64,000 nucleotides of DNA. Origin: Niastella sp. OAS944 (GTDB taxonomy: Bacteria; Bacteroidota; Bacteroidia; Chitinophagales; Chitinophagaceae). The DNA is taken from positions 310,001-374,000 of the forward strand of contig JANUBW010000005.1 of NCBI GenBank assembly GCA_024809215.1, read 5' to 3'. Made by a program: the position numbers and the translations under genes. Shown one piece after another: positions 35,105 to 43,716 of the stretch (its first letter is position 1; each line of letters starts with the position of its first letter). The notes beneath the pieces were generated by a model, which was given only the letters and a program-made list of their open reading frames with translations, had not been told where the DNA came from and did not search any database.

Positions 35105-35410
35105 GATAAATATTTTTGGTTTTCAGATTAAGACTTGCTCTCTGTAACGAGTAATCGAATATAATTTACGAAATAAATGGTTTGACGGATTGGATATCAG
35201 ACATAATTTTCCATAAACGTTTTGGCAAAATTCATTCCATAATGATTAATGAATGAACATTAAAGACAAAATTCACCACTAACCCTTTAGTAAAAATACG
35301 GTGAATGCCATTTTTTAATCTGCAGTTAACATTGCTTCTTAAATATACATGTTAACGTTAGCATGCCAGACAGTTCATATAAACATAATGTTGCATCCGT
35401 TAAGTCAATT
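35105..35410. other. Gap between clpV and tssB
   Basis: No gene is seen. A short 7-bp inverted repeat (ATTCACC at 35271-35277, GGTGAAT at 35300-35306) and AT-rich sequence are present. No clear TAnnTTTG box is found; a promoter for tssB is inferred only from the length of the gap. Confidence 0.4.
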
Positions 35411-37888
35411 TTATGTTTTCCATACAAACTCACCGTTACTATCAACGTCTAATGTTAAGTTAGTTGATCCATTCACTCCTGCCTCACCACTAATGATCTT
35501 GCGCGATAACGGCCGGCGCAAATTATTCCTGATAACACCTGCTAACGGCCTGGCTCCATATTGAGGAGCGAAGCCCAATATGGCTAACTGCTTTTTAGCG
35601 CTATCGGTTAGCGTTAACGTAATACCCTGTTTTTCCAGCGAGCTGTACAGGCTACGCAATTGTATATTAAGGATCCGTTCAACCATTTCACTGGTCATGG
35701 GTGCAAACGGACAAATCTCTGTTAACCGGCCAAGGAACTCTGGTCTGAAATAGTTGGCCATGATCTCCATTAGCTTTGTTGAAGATGGCACTTCGTTCTT
35801 ATTAAATGTATCAACTACAAACTGGCTGCCGATGTTCGACGTAAATATTATAAGTGCATTTGAAAAGTCGCCTTCCTTCCCTAACTTATCATGCAGCTTA
35901 CCTTCGTCCATTATTTGTAAAAAAATATCGAACACCGACTGATGCGCTTTTTCAATTTCATCGAACAACACTACCGAATAGGGTTGCTGCCTGATCTTAT
36001 TAATAAGTAGTCCGCCCTCTTCGTACCCCACATAACCGGGCGGGGCGCCAATTAACAAAGCGGCAGAATGCTCTTCTTTAAACTCACTCATATCGAACCT
36101 GATCATTGACGATTCATCCTGGAACAGAAAATCGGCCAATGCTTTTGCCAGTTCGGTTTTACCCGTACCCGTTGGTCCCAGAAAGAAAAACGAACCAATG
36201 GGTTGCCCTGCTTTACCCAACCCGGCCCTTGATTCAAGGATAGCCTCACTTATTGCGCGAATGGCATGGTCCTGCCCTACTACCCGTTGTTTTAGGATCT
36301 CATCCATTTTCAGCAGGCGTTCTTTTTCCTGCGCCTGCACTTTACCAATGGGGATGCCCGTTTTGTGCGCTACAATAGCAGCCACATCTGAAGGGTTCAA
36401 TGCCTGGCGTTCATCGGTGGCCATTTGTGATAAGGCATCGTAGGCCGTATTCAAATAATTTATGATCTCACTGGCTTCAGTCATTTGCATTGGATCGGCC
36501 TCTGATTGTACAGCCGCCCATAATATGGGACTTATCTTACTTCTCAATTGGCTATAATGCCATTTCCAATCTTCCTCCGTATGCTTCTCCCCTTCTTTCT
36601 TCATTTCTTCAAATACCGTTTTCATTTCTGTTACCACTTGAGAACCGGTATCTCTTGCCAACCGAAGCGCAGCCATGGAATGATCTACCAGGTCTATTGC
36701 GGCATCGGGCAAACGACGGTCTTTAACATACCGCTTTGCCAGCCGGATGGCGTCTTGCAGGGTTTCATTATCTACTTCAATGGCATGGTGTTTACTGTAA
36801 TGTGGCATTATCGTTTGCATCATGCGAAAAGTAGTGGCCATATCGGGCTCTTCAACCTGTATAATATCAAAGCGGCGGGCAAAGGCTTCGTCTTTTTCAA
36901 TATGCTTACGATACTCTTCCAAAGTAGTAGCACCTATAACGGTTAGTTCTCCACGCGCCAGCTCGGGTTTTAGTAAATTAGCGGCGCCAGCCATGGCGCC
37001 CTGTTTATCCATCAGCACATGCATTTCATCTATAAACAAAATGGCCTTATCGAATTGCTTTACTTCCTGAATAATATTTTTCAATCGCTCTTCTACTTCG
37101 CCTTTGTAAGAAGCGCCGGCGGCCAATGCTCCATTATCAAGCTCAAATACCTGGGCCGTCTCTAAAAAGCGCGGCACCTTCTTTCCTTCTATAGCCAGGG
37201 TAAAGCCATCGACCAATGCGCTTTTACCAACCCCCGGTTCGCCAATGATCAATACATTAGGTTTTGACCGGCGGCCCAGTATTTCGGCCATGGCCCTTAT
37301 TTCTTTATCGCGCCCGGTAATGGCATCTATTTTACCGGCTTTAGCCCGGGCATTTTTATGGGTACAATATTTTAGCAATGCCTGGTTATTGTTTTGCTTT
37401 GCAGCGCCATTTTTATTATTATTGCTCAGCACCTTATTCAAGGTTGAATCTGCAGCTGTTTGTTGTAACAACTCCTGCCGCTGAACAGGAAATGTTTTTA
37501 ACTGCTCATAACTAAACCCAACACCTGGTGTACTTAAGGCAGCCAATACATGCACAGGTTCCAATTCATCGCTACCGGCGATTACGCGTATGGTATCGGC
37601 TTCTTCCATTACTGCTTTTACCGGTTCATCGGCCGTTAATGTATCATCGAGGCGGGTTGCTTTTGGTAAAGATTCCAGGCGCACATCTGCCCACTCTTCC
37701 ATATAATATATGTCTTTATCAAGCTGTTTTAACAGCGATTGCAAACCTGCATCTTTATGTAGTAGGGCTTTTAATATGTGGGGCGGTGCAATATGGGGAT
37801 GCATATGTTCCCTGGCAATAGCCTGTGCTATGTGGTTCATTCGTTTGAATGACGCCGATATAACTGTACCTAATAGTTGCTCTGTCAT
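35411..37888 (-). CDS. tssH: T6SS sheath-recycling ATPase ClpV (TssH)
   Basis: 825 residues: an N-terminal Clp-N-like pair of repeats, NBD1 with Walker A GEPGVGKSALVDG and LFIDEMHVLMD, a middle coiled-coil region, and NBD2 with GPTGTGKTELAKALADF, the FDMSEFKEEHSAALLIGAPPG segment and LFDEIEKAH. The AAA+ ATPase disassembles contracted sheaths. Position between tssB/tssC and the PKD gene distinguishes it from housekeeping ClpB. Confidence 0.92.
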   Translation of the reverse strand: MTEQLLGTVISASFKRMNHIAQAIAREHMHPHIAPPHILKALLHKDAGLQSLLKQLDKDIYYMEEWADVRLESLPKATRLDDTLTADEPVKAVMEEADTIRVIAGSDELEPVHVLAALSTPGVGFSYEQLKTFPVQRQELLQQTAADSTLNKVLSNNNKNGAAKQNNNQALLKYCTHKNARAKAGKIDAITGRDKEIRAMAEILGRRSKPNVLIIGEPGVGKSALVDGFTLAIEGKKVPRFLETAQVFELDNGALAAGASYKGEVEERLKNIIQEVKQFDKAILFIDEMHVLMDKQGAMAGAANLLKPELARGELTVIGATTLEEYRKHIEKDEAFARRFDIIQVEEPDMATTFRMMQTIMPHYSKHHAIEVDNETLQDAIRLAKRYVKDRRLPDAAIDLVDHSMAALRLARDTGSQVVTEMKTVFEEMKKEGEKHTEEDWKWHYSQLRSKISPILWAAVQSEADPMQMTEASEIINYLNTAYDALSQMATDERQALNPSDVAAIVAHKTGIPIGKVQAQEKERLLKMDEILKQRVVGQDHAIRAISEAILESRAGLGKAGQPIGSFFFLGPTGTGKTELAKALADFLFQDESSMIRFDMSEFKEEHSAALLIGAPPGYVGYEEGGLLINKIRQQPYSVVLFDEIEKAHQSVFDIFLQIMDEGKLHDKLGKEGDFSNALIIFTSNIGSQFVVDTFNKNEVPSSTKLMEIMANYFRPEFLGRLTEICPFAPMTSEMVERILNIQLRSLYSSLEKQGITLTLTDSAKKQLAILGFAPQYGARPLAGVIRNNLRRPLSRKIISGEAGVNGSTNLTLDVDSNGEFVWKT

Positions 37889-37947
37889 AGCTAATGTAAA
37901 TTTAGTTGTTGCCTGTTACTCTTTTCTCATTGAAGTGAGTAAGTGAA

Positions 37948-38178
37948 ATTCCAAATCTCAAATTCCAAGTTCCAAAGAATAAATTCCAAATCTCAAATCA
38001 CAAGTTCCAAAAAATAAATTCCAAATCGCAAATCTCAAGAACCAAAAAATGAAATCACAAGTCACAAATAACAAGAACCCAAAAAACCAAATTTCAAATT
38101 CCAAAAGAAAATATCTAATAACATAGTTGAGATTTTGTATTTTTTATTTTGTTCTTGGGTTTTGGTTCTTGGAATTTT
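37948..38178. repeat. Long AT-rich inverted repeat between the PKD gene and clpV
   Basis: Words AATTCCAAATCTCAAATTCC and AAGTTCCAAAGAATAAATTCC (37950-38105) are followed by the complementary TTGTTCTTGGGTTTTGGTTCTTGG (in parts, 38150-38172). The stop of the PKD gene (38179) is next to the right arm. No gene is seen in the gap 37889-38178. Confidence 0.75.
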
Positions 38179-39222
38179 CTAAAATATACCTAAGAAGCCC
38201 TGCTTCATTTTCAAGCTTACATTCAACCCTATCAAACAATTCGTTTCACTGCTCTTTATTTGTTGTACGTTCAGTTGCTTTATTTTCTTATCTGTCTTTA
38301 TTGAGCCCAGTTTGTTACAGAACTGTGTAAAAGTTATCTCTGTTCCATTAAGGCTAACCGGTACATTCAGGTTATTACAGAAGTAAGGCGCAAAATTTTC
38401 GGCGGTGAGGTAGTTGTTCACTACGCCGCGCAACTTTGTTTCCAGTTCCTGTTTGCTGATGGTTACCCCTTGTGGTTTTGGCGGTTCTGTTACTGCCGGC
38501 TGTGGATGGTTCTGTTCTTCCAACGTTGGCGTTTGCGGTTTGGCAGGCACTACAATAAAGGCTGGTTGTTGCCTGGCCGGCCTTGTATTCGACCTCGATG
38601 GCGCTATGGTTTTATCATTCACAAATACTTTGCAAACGCCCAGTTGTTTGGGATCGCCATTCAACACCAGTGAAATGGTTTTTAAACCAGGCGTTTTATA
38701 CACGTAACTGGCCGTTGATGAAGTGGCGTCAATAGATGCGGTTTCACCAAAACGCCATTCCCAGCTATGAGCACCGGCAGTGGTATCCTGAAAGGTAACG
38801 GCTTTACCTACTTCGGCCACTTGCGGACAAACAAACCTTGGCATCAGCATGGGGTTTTCGAGTTTGGGCGCCCTGGTTATATAAATGGTTTTGTATTCGG
38901 TACATGTGCCATTTACCGTTAAGGCTACGGTATATTCACCCGGCTGATTATAAGCATGCACCACAGAATTAATGTTGGTTTGGCTGCTTTCGCTATCGCC
39001 AAAATCCCAATCAAAATCTTTGGAGTACAAAGCATCTGTTTCGAACCTGATGGGTTCATCGGTGCGAAAGAAATTTGCTTTTGCCTTTATATGAAAATCG
39101 AAACAATGTTCGTAGTTTTTGTATTTAAACCCGGTGATCACCAGGCCCAGCAAAGCTGTAATGATCATGGTGAGAATGACCTTTTCATCGATATAAGCCA
39201 GCTGTATTTTCTTATTTTCCAT
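38179..39222 (-). CDS. PKD-domain membrane protein of the T6SSiii complex (probable TssP)
   Basis: 347 residues. One membrane helix near residues 16-34 (ILTMIITALLGLVITGF), then a periplasmic part with two PKD domains (FDWDFGDSESS and HSWEWRFGETAS are their W-x-F/G motifs), a proline-rich linker near 215-245 and a C-terminal domain of about 100 residues. TssN, TssO, TssP, TssQ and TssR form the envelope complex that replaces TssJLM in subtype iii systems; position and topology suggest TssP. The symbol is withheld because I cannot check the family directly. Confidence 0.7.
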   Translation of the reverse strand: MENKKIQLAYIDEKVILTMIITALLGLVITGFKYKNYEHCFDFHIKAKANFFRTDEPIRFETDALYSKDFDWDFGDSESSQTNINSVVHAYNQPGEYTVALTVNGTCTEYKTIYITRAPKLENPMLMPRFVCPQVAEVGKAVTFQDTTAGAHSWEWRFGETASIDATSSTASYVYKTPGLKTISLVLNGDPKQLGVCKVFVNDKTIAPSRSNTRPARQQPAFIVVPAKPQTPTLEEQNHPQPAVTEPPKPQGVTISKQELETKLRGVVNNYLTAENFAPYFCNNLNVPVSLNGTEITFTQFCNKLGSIKTDKKIKQLNVQQIKSSETNCLIGLNVSLKMKQGFLGIF

Positions 39223-39227
39223 AATTT

Positions 39228-39235
39228 TACTTTTG
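39228..39235 (+). promoter_or_regulatory. -7 box of the NlpC/P60 lipoprotein gene
   Basis: TACTTTTG is a perfect TAnnTTTG box in the 37-bp gap between the divergent PKD and lipoprotein genes. Predicted start near 39242, 18 nt before the ATG. Confidence 0.5.
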
Positions 39236-39259
39236 CATTCACGTTAAAGTGCTGACGCT

Positions 39260-39859
39260 ATGAAACGATTATCTTTTTTAACATATAGTTTAGGATTCTT
39301 TCTTTTAACCCTGGCCTCTTGTACGGGGTCGCGTAAAACCACCAATCAATACGAGACCATAATAGTAAAACCCGCCGATCCTTCACTCACCCTGCCCAAT
39401 GCCAGCGCCGAAAGGAAACTGATAGCCAAGTACGCCGCCTTTATGAAAATTTCTTCCGACAGTATTTCCAATGTGCCGTTGTACGCCTTTATTGACAAGT
39501 GGCTGAAAACGCCCTACAAATACGGCGGTGCCGATGAAAAAGGCATCGACTGCTCGGCCTTTATTCAGCGCCTGCTGGGCGATGTGTACAGCATTCAGGT
39601 GCCCCGCACTTCGGCGCAACAGTTCTTTACAAAAAATGTGGAAGCGTTTCATGATAAAACTTATTTTTCTGAAGGCGATCTTGTTTTCTTTTGTACGGTA
39701 CCCGGCACTCCTATTTCGCACGTTGGCATGTATTTAAAGAACCGGTATTTTATCAACGCTACCACCTCCAGTGGTGTTAGCATTTCAAACCTCGACGAAC
39801 CTTACTGGAAAAAGCGGTTTGTTGCTGCAGGCCGGGTCAAGATCGTTAAGAAACCTTAA
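39260..39859 (+). CDS. NlpC/P60 lipoprotein inside the T6SS cluster (possible TssQ-like or T6SS-linked peptidoglycan hydrolase)
   Basis: 199 residues. A lipobox (LLTLASC, Cys21) follows a signal sequence. The C-terminal NlpC/P60 domain shows the catalytic cysteine in GIDCSAFIQRLL and the histidine in ISHVGMYL, with an N/H-type third residue in RYFINATTSSG. It is the only plus-strand gene in the locus interior: it diverges from the PKD gene and its stop overlaps that of tssO by 3 bases. It could open the peptidoglycan for assembly of the envelope complex; the role is inferred. Lipoproteins are also a known component (TssQ) of such systems. Confidence 0.8.
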   Translation: MKRLSFLTYSLGFFLLTLASCTGSRKTTNQYETIIVKPADPSLTLPNASAERKLIAKYAAFMKISSDSISNVPLYAFIDKWLKTPYKYGGADEKGIDCSAFIQRLLGDVYSIQVPRTSAQQFFTKNVEAFHDKTYFSEGDLVFFCTVPGTPISHVGMYLKNRYFINATTSSGVSISNLDEPYWKKRFVAAGRVKIVKKP

Positions 39860-40377
39860 AACCCGGCGGCTGTACTTGCTCTTCTCAACAGGTCAATATC
39901 CCTGCGAGCCTGATCAAGATCGCGCTGTGTTTGTTCATATTTCCCTTTATAATCTTCCAGCTGTTTTGGCAGGTCGCCCATGCTTACTACTTTATTAGTG
40001 GCATCCTGGTAACGCAGGTACAGGTCAAGCACATTCTTATTCATACGGCTGAACATGCTGCTGTCTTTATACTGCAGGTCGGTAAGCTCACGCAGCTTGG
40101 CCGCTATCTGCTGGTTCAGGTACATACTGTTTACGCCAGGTTGTTTAAGGGAGTCGATCAACACTTTGGCCTGGTCCATACTGGTTACAAATCTTTCCTG
40201 CGCTACGCTCTGGTTACGATAGCGGGTAACCTGTTCGCGTAATACATCGTTTTCTTTAAAAGGAATGCGCATATCGAAATAAACAGCTCCTACTATAAGC
40301 CATACGGATATAACAAAAAAGAACAAAAACTTTAAAAATGCACGGTTCCTTTCCTTGTGGTTTAATACGGTTGGCAT
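39856..40377 (-). CDS. tssO: T6SS membrane component TssO
   Basis: 173 residues with one N-terminal membrane helix (FLKFLFFFVISVWLIVGAVYF, in part, near residues 14-33) and a long periplasmic coiled coil (SVAQERFVTSMDQAKVLID, then KYEQTQRDLDQARRDIDLL). Size, topology and the location just before tssK match TssO of Bacteroidota systems. The C-terminal four bases overlap the stop of the convergent lipoprotein gene. Confidence 0.8.
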   Translation of the reverse strand: MPTVLNHKERNRAFLKFLFFFVISVWLIVGAVYFDMRIPFKENDVLREQVTRYRNQSVAQERFVTSMDQAKVLIDSLKQPGVNSMYLNQQIAAKLRELTDLQYKDSSMFSRMNKNVLDLYLRYQDATNKVVSMGDLPKQLEDYKGKYEQTQRDLDQARRDIDLLRRASTAAGF

Positions 40378-40405
40378 TTTCTATTGATTTAAATTTATTC
40401 GGTTA

Positions 40406-41587
40406 TTAATCTGCCAAAAAGCTTCTTCTTTTCTTAACTGGCGTTGCTTCTGTTTGCGGTAACAATACCTGCTCTTTTACAAAAATGCCGCTCTCCTTCT
40501 TCTTGCCAATGTATTCAAGGCGCGAGAGACTGGCAAACAAGGCTGAAATAATGGTGGTGAACCGCAATACTTTCTCCAGCGAATCATTAATATCGAGGTG
40601 ATTGTATTGATAGCTGCAAAGCGTGGTAATGGCCGATTCCAGTTCGCCCTGGTTTACACCACACCATTCGGTGCAATAGCTTATCAGTTCATCTTTGCTG
40701 GTACCGGTATAAAAATCCATGGTGTTCTTTATCAACCTGGCCATACCGGTTACCGCGGTTATCATAAATACCGGCGGCTGGTAGATGTACGATAATTTGA
40801 AATTGCTGTACTCCGTTGCGGTGAACAGGCTCAGGTTTTCGCAGATCTTATAAATTGCATCGGCCAGTTCATTCTGTTGTTTCTTTTGAAGTATCTTTTG
40901 AATGATCTGCAGCGCATATAATTCCATTTGACCAAAGAACTGTTCCAAACCGGCATGCACTTCCAACAATTCGAAATGACTGTTCACTGCCGTGCAGGGT
41001 GGAATATAATTTTCAACCAACCGAACCACCTGGTCTTCTACAGTTACCTTTCCTACCGGCACCTGAAATTGTCCCAATGAAACAGCGCTGGTTTCATGCA
41101 CAGGCAATAGCGTAAGATGGTATACCGGCATGGTAAACGGCATACGGGGCGGTGTTTCTTTAGGGTCGGCTATGCCATACGGCACCCGCTCATAAGCATC
41201 TATGCTTAATACCACATAGTAATGCGTGCTGCGATCTTTCAATTCGCTGAAAGGCACCTGTAGCCCAGGTATAGCGGCCGATAATTGCTGACCGGTCAAT
41301 GAAGTATCGGTATCGAACTCCATTACATAACCGCCGCGGGAAATGGCCCGGCAGCGTTGGATACGCAGGTGTACGGTTTGTTCATTATCTAACGATAAAA
41401 ATAATTTGGCCGAAGTATGATGACGGTCGAACACGGGCAGCAAACCATAATTATGCTCGTTTAAAAAGCTGCTTACTGTATGCGCCTGGCGATAAGTAAA
41501 TGCATTATCCTGAGCAATAAAATGCGTTTTGTTGATCTTCATCCCATCTACCCAGTTCACAGGTAAATATTCACGGTTAATCTGCAT
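40406..41587 (-). CDS. tssK: T6SS baseplate protein TssK
   Basis: 393 residues. The opening QINREYLPVNWVDGMKINKTHF and the internal segment HTVSSFLNEHNYGLLPVFD fit the short subtype-iii TssK. It links the baseplate to the envelope complex. Flanked by tssO (28 bp away) and tssN, as expected. Confidence 0.85.
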   Translation of the reverse strand: MQINREYLPVNWVDGMKINKTHFIAQDNAFTYRQAHTVSSFLNEHNYGLLPVFDRHHTSAKLFLSLDNEQTVHLRIQRCRAISRGGYVMEFDTDTSLTGQQLSAAIPGLQVPFSELKDRSTHYYVVLSIDAYERVPYGIADPKETPPRMPFTMPVYHLTLLPVHETSAVSLGQFQVPVGKVTVEDQVVRLVENYIPPCTAVNSHFELLEVHAGLEQFFGQMELYALQIIQKILQKKQQNELADAIYKICENLSLFTATEYSNFKLSYIYQPPVFMITAVTGMARLIKNTMDFYTGTSKDELISYCTEWCGVNQGELESAITTLCSYQYNHLDINDSLEKVLRFTTIISALFASLSRLEYIGKKKESGIFVKEQVLLPQTEATPVKKRRSFLAD

Positions 41588-41615
41588 GCTTAATGTATTT
41601 TAATTAGTTCTTTGC

Positions 41616-42485
41616 TTAATTTTCTATGATGCGGCTACATACAATGACATCATTCTCCCTGATGCGGTTCAGGTAAATGGTTTTTTCAGAATCCATGTAT
41701 GTGGTCATTATGGTGTACCATTTTGGCTTTTTATAAAACATCCAACCATAGGGTTTGCCTGTTCCGTTCGAAAAATGAATTTGCCCCTGCGGATGCCGTT
41801 CATTGTAATCGTTGATGAAATAATAGAATAGTTCGCCCAGTTCCATATCAACCGGAGCCTTGGCCCTGAAATTGGTGAAGAAAGATTCTTGTCCGTTCTT
41901 TTGAAATTCAAAACTAATAAGCAGCATGTTCTTCAATTTGCTTTCTTCAGGGTCTTCCATTGGCTCATGCACCGGGTAATACCATTGGTTTAATACCTTG
42001 GGTGGAATGGCCAATGCAGAAAGAAATGTATGCCATACAAAAAGCGGAATAATAAAGAACAACGTGGAGAACATCATAGATATCTCCAATCCTTCGCGGT
42101 TGAGCCAGCGATAGGCCAGCATAAAACAGATGGAACCAGCCAATAGTATAAGAAAGGTAAAGATGAGGTCGGGCACAAATGTTTGTTTCTCTTTGCCCCA
42201 ATCCATTTTCCGATGCATCATGTAAATATGCAATACGCCATATAACAGGAACAATACCTGAAAGAAAATAAAATACCCGTTATAACTTGAAAAGAACCTG
42301 GCCGCAATAAAAAGACCAGTCACGGCAAAAATAGCTACCGATGCCAACAGGTACCAGATGGCCCGTTTGCTGAATGGTTTAAAACTGTTGCGGATCTTTT
42401 TGGCAAACACCCCAATAATAGACGAAAAGCTGATGAGGCTTATGCCCAGGTAAAGCAACAATTTATTTAGTTCCGGAGAAAGCAT
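41616..42485 (-). CDS. tssN: T6SS inner-membrane protein TssN
   Basis: 289 residues. Five or so N-terminal membrane helices (LLLYLGISLISFSSIIGVFA, YLLASVAIFAVTGLFIAARF and three more) are followed by a cytoplasmic domain of about 130 residues. This topology and its place between tssK and tssG match TssN, the polytopic component specific to subtype iii systems. Confidence 0.8.
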   Translation of the reverse strand: MLSPELNKLLLYLGISLISFSSIIGVFAKKIRNSFKPFSKRAIWYLLASVAIFAVTGLFIAARFFSSYNGYFIFFQVLFLLYGVLHIYMMHRKMDWGKEKQTFVPDLIFTFLILLAGSICFMLAYRWLNREGLEISMMFSTLFFIIPLFVWHTFLSALAIPPKVLNQWYYPVHEPMEDPEESKLKNMLLISFEFQKNGQESFFTNFRAKAPVDMELGELFYYFINDYNERHPQGQIHFSNGTGKPYGWMFYKKPKWYTIMTTYMDSEKTIYLNRIRENDVIVCSRIIEN

Positions 42486-42546
42486 AAGATTTAATTTGAT
42501 AATGTGCTAATATGCTAATGTGCTAATGCGAATACATTTTTTATAT

Positions 42547-43479
42547 TTATAAAACAGCATATCCTAATATCGGACTATCATCTTCGCTTAGTTCTACCCG
42601 CGACCGGTCTACTTCAACTTCTATAATAATGTCTGCTTCTACCGGTGCGAAATAATTATTGAATACCTGCAGCAACAGATCATTATCGCCACCGGTTACA
42701 TAATCAACCGGTTTTGAATGTTTCAAGGGACCAATGGTGTATTGCAGGCATGGATAATCTTCATTAAAAGTATGCCCGCATACCATATCGTTTCCCAACT
42801 CCCCCATTCCCAAATCACTTGCAGTAACCGGCGCTTCTAAATCTGTTGGCGGCACTAATGATATGGTAACTGTTTCCTGTAATAGAATTTCAAGACAATC
42901 CTGCATTAGTGCCAGGTTACCGGCAATTTCATGTGCATAGGGTAATAACAATACCAGCAACATGGCCGAGGTTTTGTTCAACCCTTGGGGAAATTCCCAA
43001 AACGAAAAGAAGTAATCGTTCAGCAGGCCATTGTTTATGCCGGCCAGCATATTTTCCTCCTGTTGCTCAATCATTACCTGCTGACGGAAAAAACTATTCT
43101 CTATGGGTTGAAAGAATTTTCTTGCAGCCAGTTCTTTTTTTCTATCTATACGGCTTTGGGCAGCCAGCTCAGTGGCAGAATTATTTGCTTTGGCGCTGGT
43201 ATATGACTGGTGAAATAATCCTTCGGGCACCAGATCGTATAAACCGGAACGTGACAAGCTAAGTTGTATCAGCTGGTGCAACCGGCTATCGTCTATCTTT
43301 TCTACATCGTACACATCGGCACGGTATTCACGCATAAAACGACCATCGTGCCGCGCAACAATATCATCGGGATGCAGCTTATTCTGTAAAGCCTGGTTCA
43401 CCAGCGTTTCTGCTTTTATATCGGGCAGAATGCCGGAGAGTTCTTTATAAAATATTTCTATTGCGTTATGACGGTTCAT
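42547..43479 (-). CDS. tssG: T6SS baseplate protein TssG
   Basis: 310 residues with a helical N-terminal half and a C-terminal half of the TssG/ImpH type (KTSAMLLVLLLPYAHEIAGNLA, then CLQYTIGPLKHSKPVDYV, and a terminal EVEVDRSRVELSEDDSPILGYAVL, in part). TssG and TssF form the wedge of the baseplate; the two genes are adjacent. Bacteroidota TssG is diverged, so confidence in the name comes partly from position. Confidence 0.78.
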   Translation of the reverse strand: MNRHNAIEIFYKELSGILPDIKAETLVNQALQNKLHPDDIVARHDGRFMREYRADVYDVEKIDDSRLHQLIQLSLSRSGLYDLVPEGLFHQSYTSAKANNSATELAAQSRIDRKKELAARKFFQPIENSFFRQQVMIEQQEENMLAGINNGLLNDYFFSFWEFPQGLNKTSAMLLVLLLPYAHEIAGNLALMQDCLEILLQETVTISLVPPTDLEAPVTASDLGMGELGNDMVCGHTFNEDYPCLQYTIGPLKHSKPVDYVTGGDNDLLLQVFNNYFAPVEADIIIEVEVDRSRVELSEDDSPILGYAVL

Positions 43480-43499
43480 TTGTGGTTATTGATTAATAT

Positions 43500-43716
43500 C
43501 GTAAAACGGCAAACGTGAAACGTGAAAGGGATCGCTCAATTTCGAGGCTCGTGCTCCTGTCGGCAATCGGCAATCGGCAAATATGAAAACCGCTATTCGT
43601 CAGACTGCCGCACATAGGACCTTGTTAACTTGTTAACCTGTTAACTCGTCAACTTACTCCTTTATTAACTCTGTCACCTTCATCAACTTTTCAACTCCTT
43701 GTTAACCTGTTAACTC
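43500..43716. repeat. Dispersed-repeat copy and GTTAACTCGTC words between tssF and tssG
   Basis: Positions 43500-43590 carry CGTAAAACGGCAAACGTGAAACGTG-like and CGGCAATCGGCAATCGG words shared with 29827-30053 (quoted in parts), then GTTAACCTGTTAACTCG-like words to 43716. No gene in this 237-bp gap inside the operon. Confidence 0.75.

Noticed and set aside
35411-37888. Housekeeping ClpB chaperone
   Set aside because: The gene lies between tssB and other T6SS genes and its N-terminal region differs from ClpB, so ClpV is the better call.
38179-39222. PKD protein as a surface adhesin or protease accessory
   Set aside because: The single N-terminal membrane helix and its place between clpV and tssO in the T6SS locus fit an envelope component better than a secreted adhesin.
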